Assembly (NCBI GenBank): GCA_963681505.1 | Contig: OY811980.1 | Location: forward strand, 746,117 to 810,116 | Origin: Eunapius fragilis | Taxonomy: Eukaryota; Porifera; Demospongiae; Spongillida; Spongillidae | DNA length: 64,000 bases | Reading direction: 5' to 3' | Shown here: piece after piece, positions 14,206-26,970 of the stretch | How the letters are laid out: every line of letters starts with the position of its first letter | Position numbering within the stretch: the stretch's first letter is position 1 | Notes under the pieces: generated by a model | Database searches by the model: none | The model's input: the letters and a program-made list of their open reading frames with translations, nothing else | Told to the model about the DNA's origin: nothing | Translations under genes and position numbers: made by a program

Positions 14206-17200
14206 ATGGGGCATGGCAGCGACGTGAACCTTGGACATCACGGGGCTGGGGATGACTGCTTCGGCAAAGTGTTCAGATATGTCGGCGGTGGAGCAACGGC
14301 CGGTCAGGGCTAGCCGATCCTATTAGTGCGCTTTAATAAAGAAAAAATTCTTGTTAGGAGCTGCATACGGAACAGTGGAAGGATGTTTTGTAAAGCCAGT
14401 AAAAGGCTCCACCACGCCTATGATTTTCCGAGCGTTACAGGTTATTGTGAGCAGAGCTGTTCTTATTGGTAAGTAATTATACTACTACTCAGACGTGGGG
14501 AGCGTTATTTAAATTGTTGGGGGCGGGGTGTTATTATTTTTTACGATAAGAACTTAACTTCACGTAACTTTGAAGCACCACACCTTTCGTCTCGGGGGGG
14601 ATGGAGCAGGGTTCTATCCCATTAAGTCACCCACAACCATTATGTGTTTTATGTTATATACAAGTCCTAAGCTGTGTTTAATACCAGGCTGCTCTAATTA
14701 AGTGTAAAGTAGCCAATGCAATGAATATGAAGATGACTTGCAGAAGTATGATTTATTGTAAATGGCTAAGCTGCAGACTGAAGTAGGCTGGGGGAGGAGG
14801 GGGATGATGTGTAATTCATGAGAAGTATTACTGTTTTAAATACCCACATACAATGGACTCCATACTGCCTTCATGCTATTTGATGCACAACCCTACCTTC
14901 ATGCTCTTTGATGCACACCCCTACAGGCTACCTTTGCGTAGTCTTGATAAGCACACTGGAGGCTTGGAATTTGAACTGAGTTTGATTAATTTTTGCAAGG
15001 GAATAGGGTGGTGGTTGGAAGCTGATCCAGTTACTTTTAATCCTTGTCGTGTTGGAATCTTGTAGGTCTAACCAGCCTCTGTAGCAACCCGTGTTTGTTT
15101 GGCACACCCTGTTGTACAATGCAGTTTTTGAATCTGAGTTATTTATTAACTTGAATTGAAAGCTGTGTTCCTTCTCTGTTATAATCAGAACCCTGATAGG
15201 CACCCTCATCCCCACGTCCAGATAGACACCCTCATCCCCACGTCCAGATAGGCACCCTCATCCCCACGTCCAGATAGGCACCCTCATCCCCACATCCAGA
15301 TAGGCACCCTCATCCCCACATCCAGATAGGCACCCTCATCCCCACGTCCAGATAGGCACCCTCATCCCCACGTCCAGATAGGCACCCTCATCCCCACGTC
15401 CAGATAGGCACCCTCATCCCCACATCCAGATAGGCACCCTCATCCCCACATCCAGATAGGCACCCTCATCCCCACGTCCAGATTGGCACCCTCATCCCCA
15501 CGTCCAGATAGGCACCCTCATCCCCACATCCAGATAGGCACCCTCATCCCCACGTCCAGATAGGCACCCTCATCCCCACTTCCAGATAGGCACCCTCATC
15601 CCCACGTCCAGATTGGCACCCTCATCCCCACATCCAGATAGGCACCCTCATCCCCACGTCCAGATTGGCACCCTCATCCCCACGTCCAGATAGGCACCCT
15701 CATCCCCACGTCCAGATAGGCACCCTCATCCCCCCGTCCAGATAGGTACCCTCATCCCCACGTCCAGATAGGCACCCTCATCCCCACGTCCAGATAGGCA
15801 CCCTCATCTCCACGTCCAGATAGGCACCCTCATCCCCACGTCCAGATAGGCACCCTCATCCCCCCGTCCAGATAGGTACCCTCATCCCCACGTCCAGATA
15901 GGCACCCTCATCCCCACGTCCAGATAGGCACCCTCATCCCCACATCCAGATAGGCACCCTCATCCCCACGTCCAGATAGGCACCCTCATCCCCACATCCA
16001 GATAGGCACCCTCATCCCCACGTCCAGATAGGCACCCTCATCTCCACGTCCAGATAGGCACCCTCATCCCCACGTCCAGATAGGCACCCTCATCCCCACG
16101 TCCAGATAGGCACCCTCATCCCCACGTCTGGTGTCTAGCATCATGAAGCAAATTAATTAACCTTTTAACATTTTTGCCTGGTTGTTACATATCACACTCA
16201 ATAGAGGCAGCTGACTAGCTCAATAAAGGGCGGGAAGAGGCAGCTGACGAGTTATCTATGTCAAAGGTTTAATTGGCAATTAAAAGCTTCTTTTAACAAC
16301 AGGTCTGGTCTTCTGGTTTTCAGAAGTGGGTCATTGAAAGGTGTACTCTGGTTTGTTGATACTACCTAATTGTAATCTTGGTGACACCCAGCCAAATTAG
16401 TCTCTCACTTTTTTCCATGTGTGGGAGTCATTTGTGGCCAGGCATAGTTTTGTACTTGCTTTTTGAACTTCAAAATCTTTAATATTGCGTACTACTTGGA
16501 CCGATGGGGTTCCCAGGTGGGCCAGGGGGGTTCCATGGACCGATGGGGTTTGCAGGTGGGCCAGGGTGGTTCCATGGACCGATGGGGTTTGCAGGTGGGC
16601 CAGGGTGGTTCCATGGACCAATGGGGTTTGCAGGTGGGCCAGGGTGGTTCCATGGACCGATGGGGTTTGCAGGTGGGCCAGGGTGGTTCCATCCCATCCA
16701 CAGTGGCACCATCAAAGCCACCACACATTACGATGTCCAGACCACCCACCAGAGTGAAATGCCAAGCCACTCAGGTTACGTGCATGACCATACAGCTGCA
16801 GCTGGAAGTAACTAAGGCCGACTTGCGTATCGCTATGACCAAGCTAAATTTAGCTTGGCAAGTGACCTAGATTTTACCTTGCACACCAAAGGATTTTATT
16901 AAGCTGATTTGCACCATGATGTAATATTCAAAATTGTCGTCATGGCTACATGATCTCTTTTTTTGTTGCTAAGCTGTCTCTATGGAAGTGCGTAGGATTT
17001 CAGTTTTTGGTTTTGACGTGCATTTACATGTAGTTAATTGTAGTAGGCTTTTGAGGAGGAACGGCAGAAGTAGACCCAGCCATACATACATGTCCCCTGC
17101 TCGTTTGTGTGGAGGGAATTAGCGCAGAAGATGTGTGCTTGAAAGGTCGAGCGTGTGCGTGGGGACATGCCGTCACATTTGAAATCAGTATATGCAGTCC

Positions 17201-17654
17201 GTGGGCTGTAACGTCATAGATGTTTGATGACTGCTCCGTCAGTTGAGATGGGGACCAGATTGCATTGTATTTTGTTTTGTTGATAGTGACACCCACCCCC
17301 TCCCTCTTACTTCTGCTACCTTTGATGGTCTTTTGATGGTCTTTTGATCAGGGATTATGTCACCATCCCGTGAGTGGTTTGTGTCCCACTGTAAAGGAAA
17401 TATGGCTTTGTGTTGTCGGGGAACATGGCATGAGGGAGTGGACCAAATACCTGCTAAAATGGTGTGTATTATCAAGGAAATCTGCCCTCCCTTCCCACCC
17501 CTCCCTCCCCACCCTCCCTCCCCAGGTACGGTGGGTGGTACATTTGCCGCAGGTGCGTGTGTATCGGCTAGTGTCAGGAACAAGGATGACTACGTTAATG
17601 CAGTCGTTGGAGGGACATTGGCTGGCTCTGTGTTCGGCATCAAATGTGAGTGCT

Positions 17655-17735
<81 letters not shown>

Positions 17736-20700
17736 TATGTCTGTGTGTGTGTCTGTGAGCAGGCATATAAGGGCCTTTACATAAGGAAAAGGTGTGTACG
17801 GCCCGAAACACATGGAGCAATACGCCAACGATATTGCTGGCAATTCCTGGGTTTCTTCTCTTTTTAGATTACGGACAAATTACGGACAAAATGCAGGAAT
17901 CGCTAACGATATTGTCGGGCGATATCGTCTTATGTGTGCCAGGCCTAAGAGTGTTAGAACCTTACATACTTGTGGCATCTGCTGTTGTTATGGCATGAGG
18001 TTGACATGAGGTTGGTATGAGGTTGACATGAGGTTGATGTATTAGGTCATTTGGGGATAAGGTGATGACCATTGTAGGTACATGTAGATAAGGGGATGCT
18101 CTTATTGCATTAGGCATGTGACCCATATGGTTGGTTGAGGTCATTTGACACAGATGTTGGTGAGGTTGTGTGACCCATATGGTTGGTGAGATCATGTGAC
18201 CCACATGTTGGTGAGGTCATGTGGCCCACCATGTTTAGATAACTAGGCAAGTTGTCCATGAGATACCATGACCATTGAGTATCTAGGGTATCACTTATTG
18301 GTATCAGTTGGTTGAACCCCCACCCCAGGTCAGTACCATTCGTTGGCTCCATTGACACTGTTGGTAATGAGAATATCTTAAATTCAAAATGATTCTCCAG
18401 CCATCTGTGTGCAGCATATGACAGAGAGACAATATTAACTATTAATAACTGAGCTTTGAAGCCAGTCATTACATGACAACAGATTATGTTTCACCATCAA
18501 ACCCTTTTCCCATGGAACTTCAATGCAAATTTCCTTTTATCCTCAGTTTTGGATAAAACATCTGCACCTATAGATATTACTAACATCAGCACATCACACA
18601 CGCTGGCTCATACATATCATAATGTGCTTAGGAAGATATTGCTTTGTCCATATAAGAAGTCTTATCAAGTAAACGTGGGGGGTCATGCATGGGTGCCCGC
18701 CCACACACAGGGGTGTAGGGGTTTGATGGCTTTCGCCTTCCCAGGAGAGATTCTTGGCTAATAATATAAGTGAATAATGTGTGTGGGAGTGGGGGGGGGG
18801 AGGAGGAGAAGCATAATGTAAAAAAAAAAGGAAAGAGGGTTTGGCAGTTCTAGCAACCATCCTGAGACAGACAGTGATACTTGTGTGTGTTTACATGTAG
18901 GTTGTTCATTAGGGGGACTAGAGATCACATTACTCCACCAAAAGTGGTAACTGACTCCACCAACTAAACTCTGATAGTTTCAATTGAAACTATCAGAGGT
19001 CATAATGGTTGCTATGTTGATCAAGCTGGGTGTGTTATCACCCTCATTCCCTTCTGACCAGCCCACACTCTTGCTTCCTTCTCCACCATCACTAACCACA
19101 CCCTCACTCCTCACCCATCACTAACCACACACATCACACATCACTAACCACACCTCACTCTTCACACATCACTAACCACACCCTCACTCCACCCATCACT
19201 AACCACCCCTCACTCCTCACACATCACTAACCACACCCTCACTCCTCACCCATCACTTACCACACCCTCACTCCCTTCTCTCACCCGTCACTAACCCACA
19301 CCACTCCTCTCGCCCATCACTAACCCACACCCTCACTCCATTCTCTCACTAACCCACATCCTCACTTCTCTCACTCCATCATTAATAACACCCTCACTCC
19401 ATTCTCTCACCCGTCACTAACCCACACCACTCCTCTCGCCCATCACTAACCCACACCCTCACTCCATTCTCTCACTAACCCACATCCTCACTTCTCACTC
19501 CATCACCAATAACACCCTCACTCCATTCTCTCACCCCCATTACTAACCCATACCCTCACCCATCACTAGCCTGCAAACCACACCATGACCCCACCCACTA
19601 AATTTGGTGATTTCTGCTTTGCCAATCATGGTAATGACCTAATGGTTGCCATCACTTGCTTCATCTGCTCTCAGCCAAAAAATAAGCCTTGGGTCATTTC
19701 ATAAGGTTTAGTGGAGTATGAGAGGATGGGGGTGTGGAGGAGGTGAACTCTGTTCTCACTGCTCAGGTTTTTATTGCAAGGGGAAGTTGTTAACAAGTTA
19801 CAGCTAAGTGGATTGACATGTTGTAGTGATCTGTTGTTGTTCTAAAATATATTGTCACGTGGATGTTCTCATGACAAAGATATTGGCATGTTTGTACGTA
19901 TGTGTGCTTGTGTATGCACACAGAGATAGCAAAAACAGCCGATTGGATTTTAATGAGCGATTTAATTATGGTGATGCAGTACAGGATCAAATACGCTAAG
20001 TGTAAGGGACACTTAGCTGACGTTGGTGATTGTATGACATACAACACCTGATATCTGATACCTTTGTCCATACACCAATGCTGTTGTCATGGTGATTTCA
20101 GTCCATTGCTTGGGTCATACCTCTGGTATTGCTGTCAAAGCTAAGTGCGTTGGTAGGCTGACTGTATTTGCCCTACCATTTGTCCATGTGGAGGAGGGAG
20201 GGAGGGAGGGGGGGGGGGAAACATGAAGTCATTAAATAAATATTGGTGTTTCCTCACGTCATTAATTGATTTGGTTGTAAGTTGCCTCTCTCATGTTAGA
20301 ACTGGCTGGGTACTTGATGTCTTAGGAGCTTCTGGAGGCAGCCAAGTCTCACGCCATATCTGAACCTGTTAGTATCAATTGGAACTAAGGTTCCTTTTTG
20401 AAATGGGGCAATGGTAGGGGTTACTTCATTTATCTAACAGCCTCCTTTCTGCCAGAGCAAATGAAATTTCAGTAGTGATCCCTATTTGGAGATAGGTGTG
20501 TTCACTAATTAATTATGAAAATGTAAGCATAATAAGATTACCAGATACTGGCACATGGTGTGGTTAGCACCTGGAGCATTGTGGTACAGACTGTGGTTAG
20601 CATGGTTATTCCCATGGGAGCAATCCATAATAGGGCATCAACGGGTCCCCATGCTTATAACTGTAGCCACGGGTCCCCATGCTTATAACTGTAGCCATGG

Positions 20701-21579
20701 GTCCCCATGCTTATAACTGTAGCCACGAGTCCCCATGCTTATAACTGTAGCCACGGGTCCCCATGCTTATAACTAGCCACGGGTCCCCATGCTTATAACT
20801 AGCCACGGGTCCCCATGCTTATAACTGCGGCTATACAAACTACAGCTTGTCAACAATTTTTTATTGCAAGACCTCTGGAGTGCTCTGTGAAGGGTGTCTA
20901 CATGTAATGGGGGTTTGATAGTTCAGTTACCAACTGTTCAGAGGTGCTGGACTACTCATAGATGGTGGTGCAGTGCCATCTTTAGATGACCTCTCCTGCT
21001 TGCATTTGTGTTACCAGTGCAGTGGATTATGAACAGAAGAACTCCGCGTTTCATTTCATATCGTTTGTCCAGAAATTGCTCTGCGTATGCGAGACATTAT
21101 TGCTGAAACATAAAAGCAGGAGTTGGTGCTGTATGTGAAGATAATATTGCATTGGTTAGTGGCCATGGGAAGATAAAGACGCATTGGATAGGGCCAGCAG
21201 CTATGCTGCGGAAGGTGACAATTTGATCTACAATTTTATGACAGATGGTAGTTTGAAAATGGGAACGTAGTTAAAAAGGTACATGCCCCTCCTCCCCCCC
21301 CCCCCAAACGGTTGCTGACGTCATCATGGTTATGCATGTGTCATGTTTCCAAGTAGCCTTTGCACTACTGTCATGTGACACCTGTATGTGACGAGTGCTT
21401 GGGTTCTATTACAGATCGCAGTAATATAATTTGTCTCCATTACAGATCGCAGTTGGCCACTTGGGTTGGGGCTGGCATCTGGGATGGCATTGGTCCTCGG
21501 TGCGATCAAGTACCGCCATGGTACTTATCTTCCGCCTTATCCGTCGTCAGAGACTGAGAGCACGCGGGATGGACACTAA
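14206..21579 (+). CDS. NDUFA11: NADH dehydrogenase 1 alpha subcomplex subunit 11 (complex I B14.7)
   Basis: A Tim17-family membrane subunit of respiratory complex I in the inner mitochondrial membrane. Four exons: 14206-14302, 14358-14468, 17526-17645, 21446-21579; total 462 nt, 153 residues. The sequence has DDCFGKVFRYVGGGATAG, AAYGTVEGCFVKPVKG, TVGGTFAAGACVSASVR (matching the vertebrate AVFGxTTCISAHVRE segment) and the glycine-rich helix WPLGLGLASGMALVLGAIKY. Introns are 55, 3057 and 3800 bp; the two long ones carry large minisatellites. The acceptor of exon 4 is duplicated (see findings). The assignment rests on the Tim17-like glycine pattern and the central motif. Confidence 0.85.
15190..16128. 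repeat. 26-bp minisatellite, ~36 copies, in NDUFA11 intron 2
   Basis: The 26-bp unit AGATAGGCACCCTCATCCCC plus ACGTCC is repeated about 36 times head to tail with few variants (ACATCC, ACTTCC, TTGGC, GGTAC). It is a tandem array without unique spacers. Confidence 0.96.
16500..16692. repeat. 39-bp minisatellite, ~5 copies, in NDUFA11 intron 2
   Basis: Units of 39 bp containing GACCGATGGGGTTTGCAGGT and GGGCCAGGGTGGTTCCAT are repeated five times. As 39 is a multiple of three, all frames stay open, giving false collagen-like and Trp-rich ORFs on both strands. Confidence 0.93.
17659..17752. repeat. (TG)n microsatellite just after NDUFA11 exon 3
   Basis: A TG tract starts 14 bp after the exon 3 donor and is interrupted by TGGTG and TCTATGTC. 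Confidence 0.93.
19040..19580. repeat. Degenerate CA/CT-rich minisatellite in NDUFA11 intron 3
   Basis: CATCACTAACCACACCCTCACTCC-type units of about 24-36 bp are reiterated irregularly, with one longer block (from about 19280) duplicated near 19400. The rest of intron 3 (17753-21445) shows no coding sequence I can support. Confidence 0.85.
20641..20830. repeat. 28-bp minisatellite, ~7 copies, in NDUFA11 intron 3
   Basis: The unit GGGTCCCCATGCTTATAACT plus GTAGCCAC is repeated about seven times; the last copies lack TGTA. Confidence 0.93.
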
Positions 21580-21932
21580 AATGCTCACTATTCGCCTGGA
21601 GTTACGGGTTTGATAATATCTCTATTTCATGTTTAGTGACAGACCTATCTATAATTGCGTACATGATATCAAGGTCTCTGCCCCCCGGTCCATTTTTTTT
21701 ATTGCCAGGGCTGCGGTGCGTGTGTACTAAGTGCGTTACGCGGGGAGACAGGTGTGGGATTGAGGGGATGAGCAAATGTCCTCGCCCCGGGGGCGTATTT
21801 CATCATCGCCGCGCAGCTATTAACACTTAATTCTAGGTGCGTATGAAATCGAATTTTGCAACACTATAAGTACCAACGCTGCGTTCTGGGGGAGAGATCA
21901 GTTTCTGAGATTTATTTCGTTGTGAGAAAAAT

Positions 21933-24900
21933 ATGCTTTGCCGCGTCCTCGCGTTGTGCGGTATTTGGGTCGCGATCGCCCCAGGTACTATGCAAGTCCC
22001 GCTGAAAAAGCATGCGGGCGTCGCCACATCCAGTAAGTATATGTTATGAAGACCTGGAAGTGAATGGTTTGTATTTGTGTTATGCGGTCCGTATCAATTT
22101 TGTAGGTGAGAGTGCCAACGTTGCCACTGACACCCAATTGGTAGTACCGGTCTTCGTGAATGACGACGGGAGCGCCATACCGCACGGTTTGCGCGCCATG
22201 CGGATCGGCCGCAGAAACTACGTAAAGATAGCTGCATTCGGGAAGGAGTTTGTGCTGAATATGACCCACAGCAGTGACTTCGTGACCAGTAGCGTCCTCG
22301 CTGGGCATAGGGCCAACGACTCTACCCACGAGATGCTTCACGCGTTCGACCCAACCTGCTACCACCGCGGGAGCGTAATGGTGGGAAATGTTACCGTGGG
22401 AAGAGCTGCGCTTAGTGCATGCGGAGGCCTGGTGAGAGATGTGCAACGCACAGCTTGTGTTTAGTTTATTACCAACATATCACACCTCACCTCACGCCGC
22501 CCGCCCCCCCCTCTCCCCCCCAACCTATCGTTGGAAAATTTTGCAACAGCGCGGGCTTATTGCAATTGATGGCGACGTGGATTATCTAATCGAGCCGCTT
22601 CCAAGCGAGGGTGAAGGCGAGAGCGACAAAATGTATCTGCTGCACCGCCGGCGGGCGAACCTGCGCGCAAGGAGCCCCGTGTGTGGCCTTGTCCAGCGAG
22701 GGAGCCTCTCCGAGCAGCAGTGGCGACATCGCACCGAAAGGGCTGCGGTCACCGAGCGCTATGTTGAAATTGCTCTCGTTGCAGACCGTTCGATGCAAGA
22801 CTTTTATGGATCCGACCTAAGAAATTATCTCTATACACTCATGAACATGGTAAGGTGGGGGGGGGGGGCATGGATGTTTTTTTTATGTGCTGGCATTAAC
22901 GAGCTCGTTTTACCTAAACCCCCACAGGTTAGTCTGCTTTTCAAGGATTCTTCTCTAAACACAGCTTTAAATATCGTTTTGGTGAAGTTGCCGCCCACGG
23001 GACAAAATGGCGGGGTGAGATCCGAGGAATTCATTACTAGTATCATATCAAGTGGTTGTGCGCCTCGTTCCCTTGTAGGCGGGATTTGTGTCTGGCACCG
23101 CACAGGAAAGTGTAGAAAGTTTCTGCGCGTGGCAAAACAACTTGCGAAAGATCCCGCCAAATCACGACATTGCGGTACTCCTAACGCGCCAGCAGATATG
23201 CACTGAATGGGATTCTAGCTGCAGCGTAGTAGGTGTGTGTGTGTGTGTGTGTGTGTTGCGCACGTGCGCATATATTTGTGCAAAGTGAGGAAGGGATGAG
23301 TAAAGTTGGCATGTGAAGTACAGGAGACTCGTGAAGGATGGAGGTGTTTACGCCATGTTAACACACAGGTGCAGCTCCCGAAGGAGGTGGTTGCGCTCCC
23401 ACACGGAGCTGTAACATCAATAAAGACATAGGACCAGCCACGGCCTACACCATAGCACACGAGATTGGCCACAAGTATGCATCTTACCACCCCCACCCCC
23501 CCCCCCCAAAACATGTCATCTTAATCTTCTGGTCCCCAGCCTTGGTATGCTCCACGACGATAACCCCACCCAGCCCTGCCCATCTGGTCTGTACCTGATG
23601 ACATCATCACTGGCTACATCCACCAACCTCAATCGTTGGTCCACCTGCAGTCAACAACAGCTGTTCCAATTTTTTGAGTATGTCCCCTTCTCTTATTAAT
23701 GCTCACTTTCCCTCATGCTGCCCAATACCCTGGTATGCAGATCCAACACATGCCTGGACAACAGACCAGAGGTGGCACTAATAAGCACTGAGACTTTGGT
23801 CTTACCTGGGACGGTCTACTCAGCTGACAACCAGTGCCAATGGCTGTTTGATGTGCCTGCCAGATACTGTGAAGGACCAATGGTAAGCTAAGGTTGAGAA
23901 GATGGCCTCTTAGATGGGTGGAGTCAGCACCTCTTAGATGGATGGAGTCACCACCTCTTAGATGGGTGGAGTCACCACCTCTTAGATGGGTGGAGTCACC
24001 ACCTCTTAGCTGGGTGGAGTCACCACCTCTTGATAGGTGGAGTCACCACCTCTTAGATGGGTGGAGTCACCACCTCTTAGATGGGTGGAGTCACCACCTC
24101 TTAGATGGGTGGAGTCACCACCTCTTAGATGGGTGGAGTCACCACCTCTTAGATGGGTGGAGTCACCACCTCTTAGATGGGTGGAGTCACCACCTCTTAG
24201 ATGGGTGGAGTCACCACCTCTTAGATGGGTGGAGTCATGGCCTTTTTGAGAAGTGCATGTTTTTTTTTTTAATTGTCCAATCATAGTGCATTAAGTATGC
24301 AAACCAACACACAGCACTGAGGTCACCTCATACACATTATGGGCACAGCACTGAGGTCACCTCATCACATTATGGGCACAGCACTGAGGTCACCTCATGT
24401 GTTTGCATAGCACTGAAGTCACCTCATACATGTTTACCACGTTAACCTCTCCACTCCTTACATAGCACATTCTCACTCCTCACAACACATCTCCGCTCCT
24501 CACATAACACATTCTCACATCTCCACTCCTCACATAGCACATTCTCACTCCTCACAACACATCTCCACTCCTCACATAACACATTCTCACATCTCCACTC
24601 CTCACATAGCACATTCTCACTCCTCACACAACACATCTCCACTCCTCACATAACACATCTCCACTCCTCACAACACATCTCCACTCCTCACATAACACAT
24701 CGCTCTTCTCATTGTACAATGATAATTTTGCCTCCTTTCTTGGCCTCAAGCACAACAGTATGTGGTCATTCCACAGTCCTCAAACATGCCCATTGGTTGA
24801 AGTACTGTTTGCATTCATCCCAGTAACAACCTATTGTAGCTAATTACCCTATCCATTTACTCATGTAATTAGCTTATTCAGTTTGAGTGCATTTCAAGAA

Positions 24901-25564
24901 TGATTGCATTCCTGGAATCATTGATTTAGTCTGTGTTATTGTCTCTGTCTGACTTGGTTATCTTTTGTGTTCTTGAGTTTAATTAGGCTTGTTGCTAAAC
25001 ATAGGAAACAGAACAATGTTCCCGCCTCTACTGTAACACCAGTGGTGTATGCAAGGCAACCTTTGTTCCTCCTGTTCCCGGGACCAACTGTACTTACAAT
25101 GGAACTGCTAATGCTGGGGTAAGCTGGTACATCCCTAGGGTGTAGGTTGGGATATGTTTGTTTATCCTGGGCAAATTGGGATATGTCTGTGTATCATGGG
25201 ATATGTTGGGATATCTGTCAGTATACCTTGAGAATATTTTTGGTTGGGGAGTTAGACCCTTTAACTCCTTGGCTTACGCTTTGGCTCCACCCCCAGCGCT
25301 GCTTTGATGGTGTCTGCGTTCAGGCTGCCTTGTTGGAAAGTCCTGTCAGTGGGGGGTGGGGCAGCTGGGGAGATTGGAGCTCGTGTAGTGCCACTTGCGG
25401 TACAGGCGTCCAGTACCAGGAGAGGTCATGCAACTCACCAGTGTACGTCCATGGTGTGTGTGTGTGTGTGTGTTTGTGTGTATGTGTGTGTGTGTGTTTA
25501 TGTGTGTTTGTGTGTGTGTTTGTGTGTGTGTTTGTGTGTGTTTGTGTGTGTGTTTGTGTGTGTT

Positions 25565-25604
<40 letters not shown>

Positions 25605-26285
25605 GAGGATGGTGTGCTTGCTATATGTAGACCCACTTCTAATGGTGTGCTGTGCTGTCGTACTCCCACAGACCTAAGTACGGGGGTAGCTTTTGCAAAG
25701 GAAGCAGCCGGCAGTATCAAACGTGCAACACTGATCCATGTCCAGGCAAGATGACCTACAGAGATGAACTTTGCAAGCACTGGAAACCTGAATTTCATGC
25801 TTATTATCCAAGTAAGTACTGGAGCGGGGAAGGAAGGAGGTGACATGTTTTCTTAGTGTAGATAATTGTTTTTATTAAAGTTTGTTACACGCTCTAACTA
25901 ATGCCCCCTTCCCATTAATTAATTAATGCCCTCCTCCCCAGCATACACTGTAACTTTACCGTGCAGTCTGTACTGCACTAATGACAAAGTACACATTCTG
26001 CTCTCCAACAAACTGAACGATGGGACGTCCTGTTACATACCTTCGAGCACCCCAGGTAATGCCCAACAACAAGGCGTCTGTGTTTCCTCCGAGTGCATTC
26101 CTGTTGGGTGTGGCCACCTCTTGAACACCACCACCACAAAGGATGTGTGCGGAGTGACGTGTGGCAATGGTAGCACATGCACTAAAGTGACCAGGACCTT
26201 TGTCAGCCAATGTAAGTTAATATGGATTAGTTTTTTACATATCATATAAGGAAATTTCTCTCTCCTCTCTCTCTCTCTCTCTCCC

Positions 26286-26335
<50 letters not shown>

Positions 26336-26682
26336 CCTCCCTCCCTCCCTCCCTCCCTCTACCTCTTCCCCATTCTTTCCCAGCTAACCTTATCATTCCA
26401 AAAGGGGCCACCACCATATCAGTAATAGGGGAAGAATTATCCAACTACACCTTGGCACTGAATACATCTGTTGGGATGGTGAACGTTACTGCAAATCCTC
26501 CAACGTTACCTGCTGCTGGCACAACATGGACATTCACAGTAGCACTGCCAATGGCCTTAAGAGCGACAGGCCCCACCGAGGAGAGCGTTGCCTTGTATTT
26601 GATACCAACAACAGGAGGAGTCCTATCAAATGTCACAGGTGTCAGTTACACATACTATGTCCCACGTCCTGCAGTCGTCTGA
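21933..26682 (+). CDS. ADAMTS-like secreted metalloprotease, complete (13 exons)
   Basis: A zinc metalloprotease of the reprolysin/ADAMTS group, predicted to act in the extracellular matrix. Exons: 21933-22032, 22106-22431, 22550-22849, 22928-23014, 23106-23232, 23369-23474, 23540-23677, 23741-23882, 25005-25118, 25297-25442, 25672-25811, 25942-26211, 26384-26682; 2295 nt, 764 residues, in phase throughout. Order: signal peptide (MLCRVLALCGIWVAIAPG), propeptide with a cysteine-switch-like SPVCGL and a basic RHRTER site, catalytic domain from ERYVEIALVADRSM, zinc site HEIGHNLGMLHD with Met-turn LYLMTSS, disintegrin-like region, one thrombospondin type-1 repeat (WGSWGDWSSCSATCGTGVQ), Cys-rich region, spacer, stop. 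It lacks the extra C-terminal TSP1 repeats of most vertebrate ADAMTSs. It starts 354 bp after the NDUFA11 stop. Confidence 0.94.
23907..24237. repeat. 24-bp minisatellite, ~14 copies, in ADAMTS intron
   Basis: The unit CTTAGATGGGTGGAGTCACC plus ACCT is repeated about 14 times starting shortly after the donor of exon 23741-23882. The period is a multiple of three, so both strands stay open and produce false repeat proteins. Confidence 0.95.
24440..24708. repeat. CT/CA-rich minisatellite in ADAMTS intron
   Basis: CACATCTCCACTCCTCACAT-type units of 16-34 bp are repeated irregularly. Confidence 0.85.
25454..25604. repeat. (TG)n microsatellite after ADAMTS TSP1 exon
   Basis: A TG tract with regular TTTG interruptions begins 11 bp after the exon 25297-25442 donor. 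Confidence 0.92.
26262..26362. repeat. (CT)n tract before last ADAMTS exon
   Basis: About 100 bp of CT/CCCT repeat runs up to 20 bp before the acceptor of the last exon and probably serves as an oversized polypyrimidine tract. Confidence 0.88.
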
Positions 26683-26970
26683 AGCACATGGTGACATGTT
26701 GCAGTAACCCAATCATCCTTAACGTTTGACTTGTTCTCAGGATTGGTATTTATGCCCCCTCCCTCCCTTCTACTACACCCTCCTCCCTGCCACTCAACCC
26801 TTCCACACCACTCCTCTCCCCTCCACTTCCTCCCCTCCGTCCCCGCCATCCCCTCTTCCATCCCATTCCCATTTCGTGGGAGAGTATGTTATCGTGTTAT
26901 TTGTGTAAGAATGCCACCACATTGAGTTTCTCATTTGTGTTCATGTACTGGGTTCAACAAAAATATTATT

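Noticed and set aside
15190-16128. CRISPR-like array
   Set aside because: The units are contiguous 26-bp copies without unique spacers, inside an animal intron.
16463-16870. Collagen-like Gly-rich and Trp-rich ORFs
   Set aside because: A 39-bp tandem repeat is open in every frame; there is no splice or homology support.
21646-21932. Alternative upstream start for the ADAMTS gene
   Set aside because: No in-frame ATG with a better signal peptide; the ATG at 21933 begins a clear secretory leader.
23894-24286. Repeat protein ORFs (RWVESPPL-type)
   Set aside because: A 24-bp intronic minisatellite with period divisible by three.
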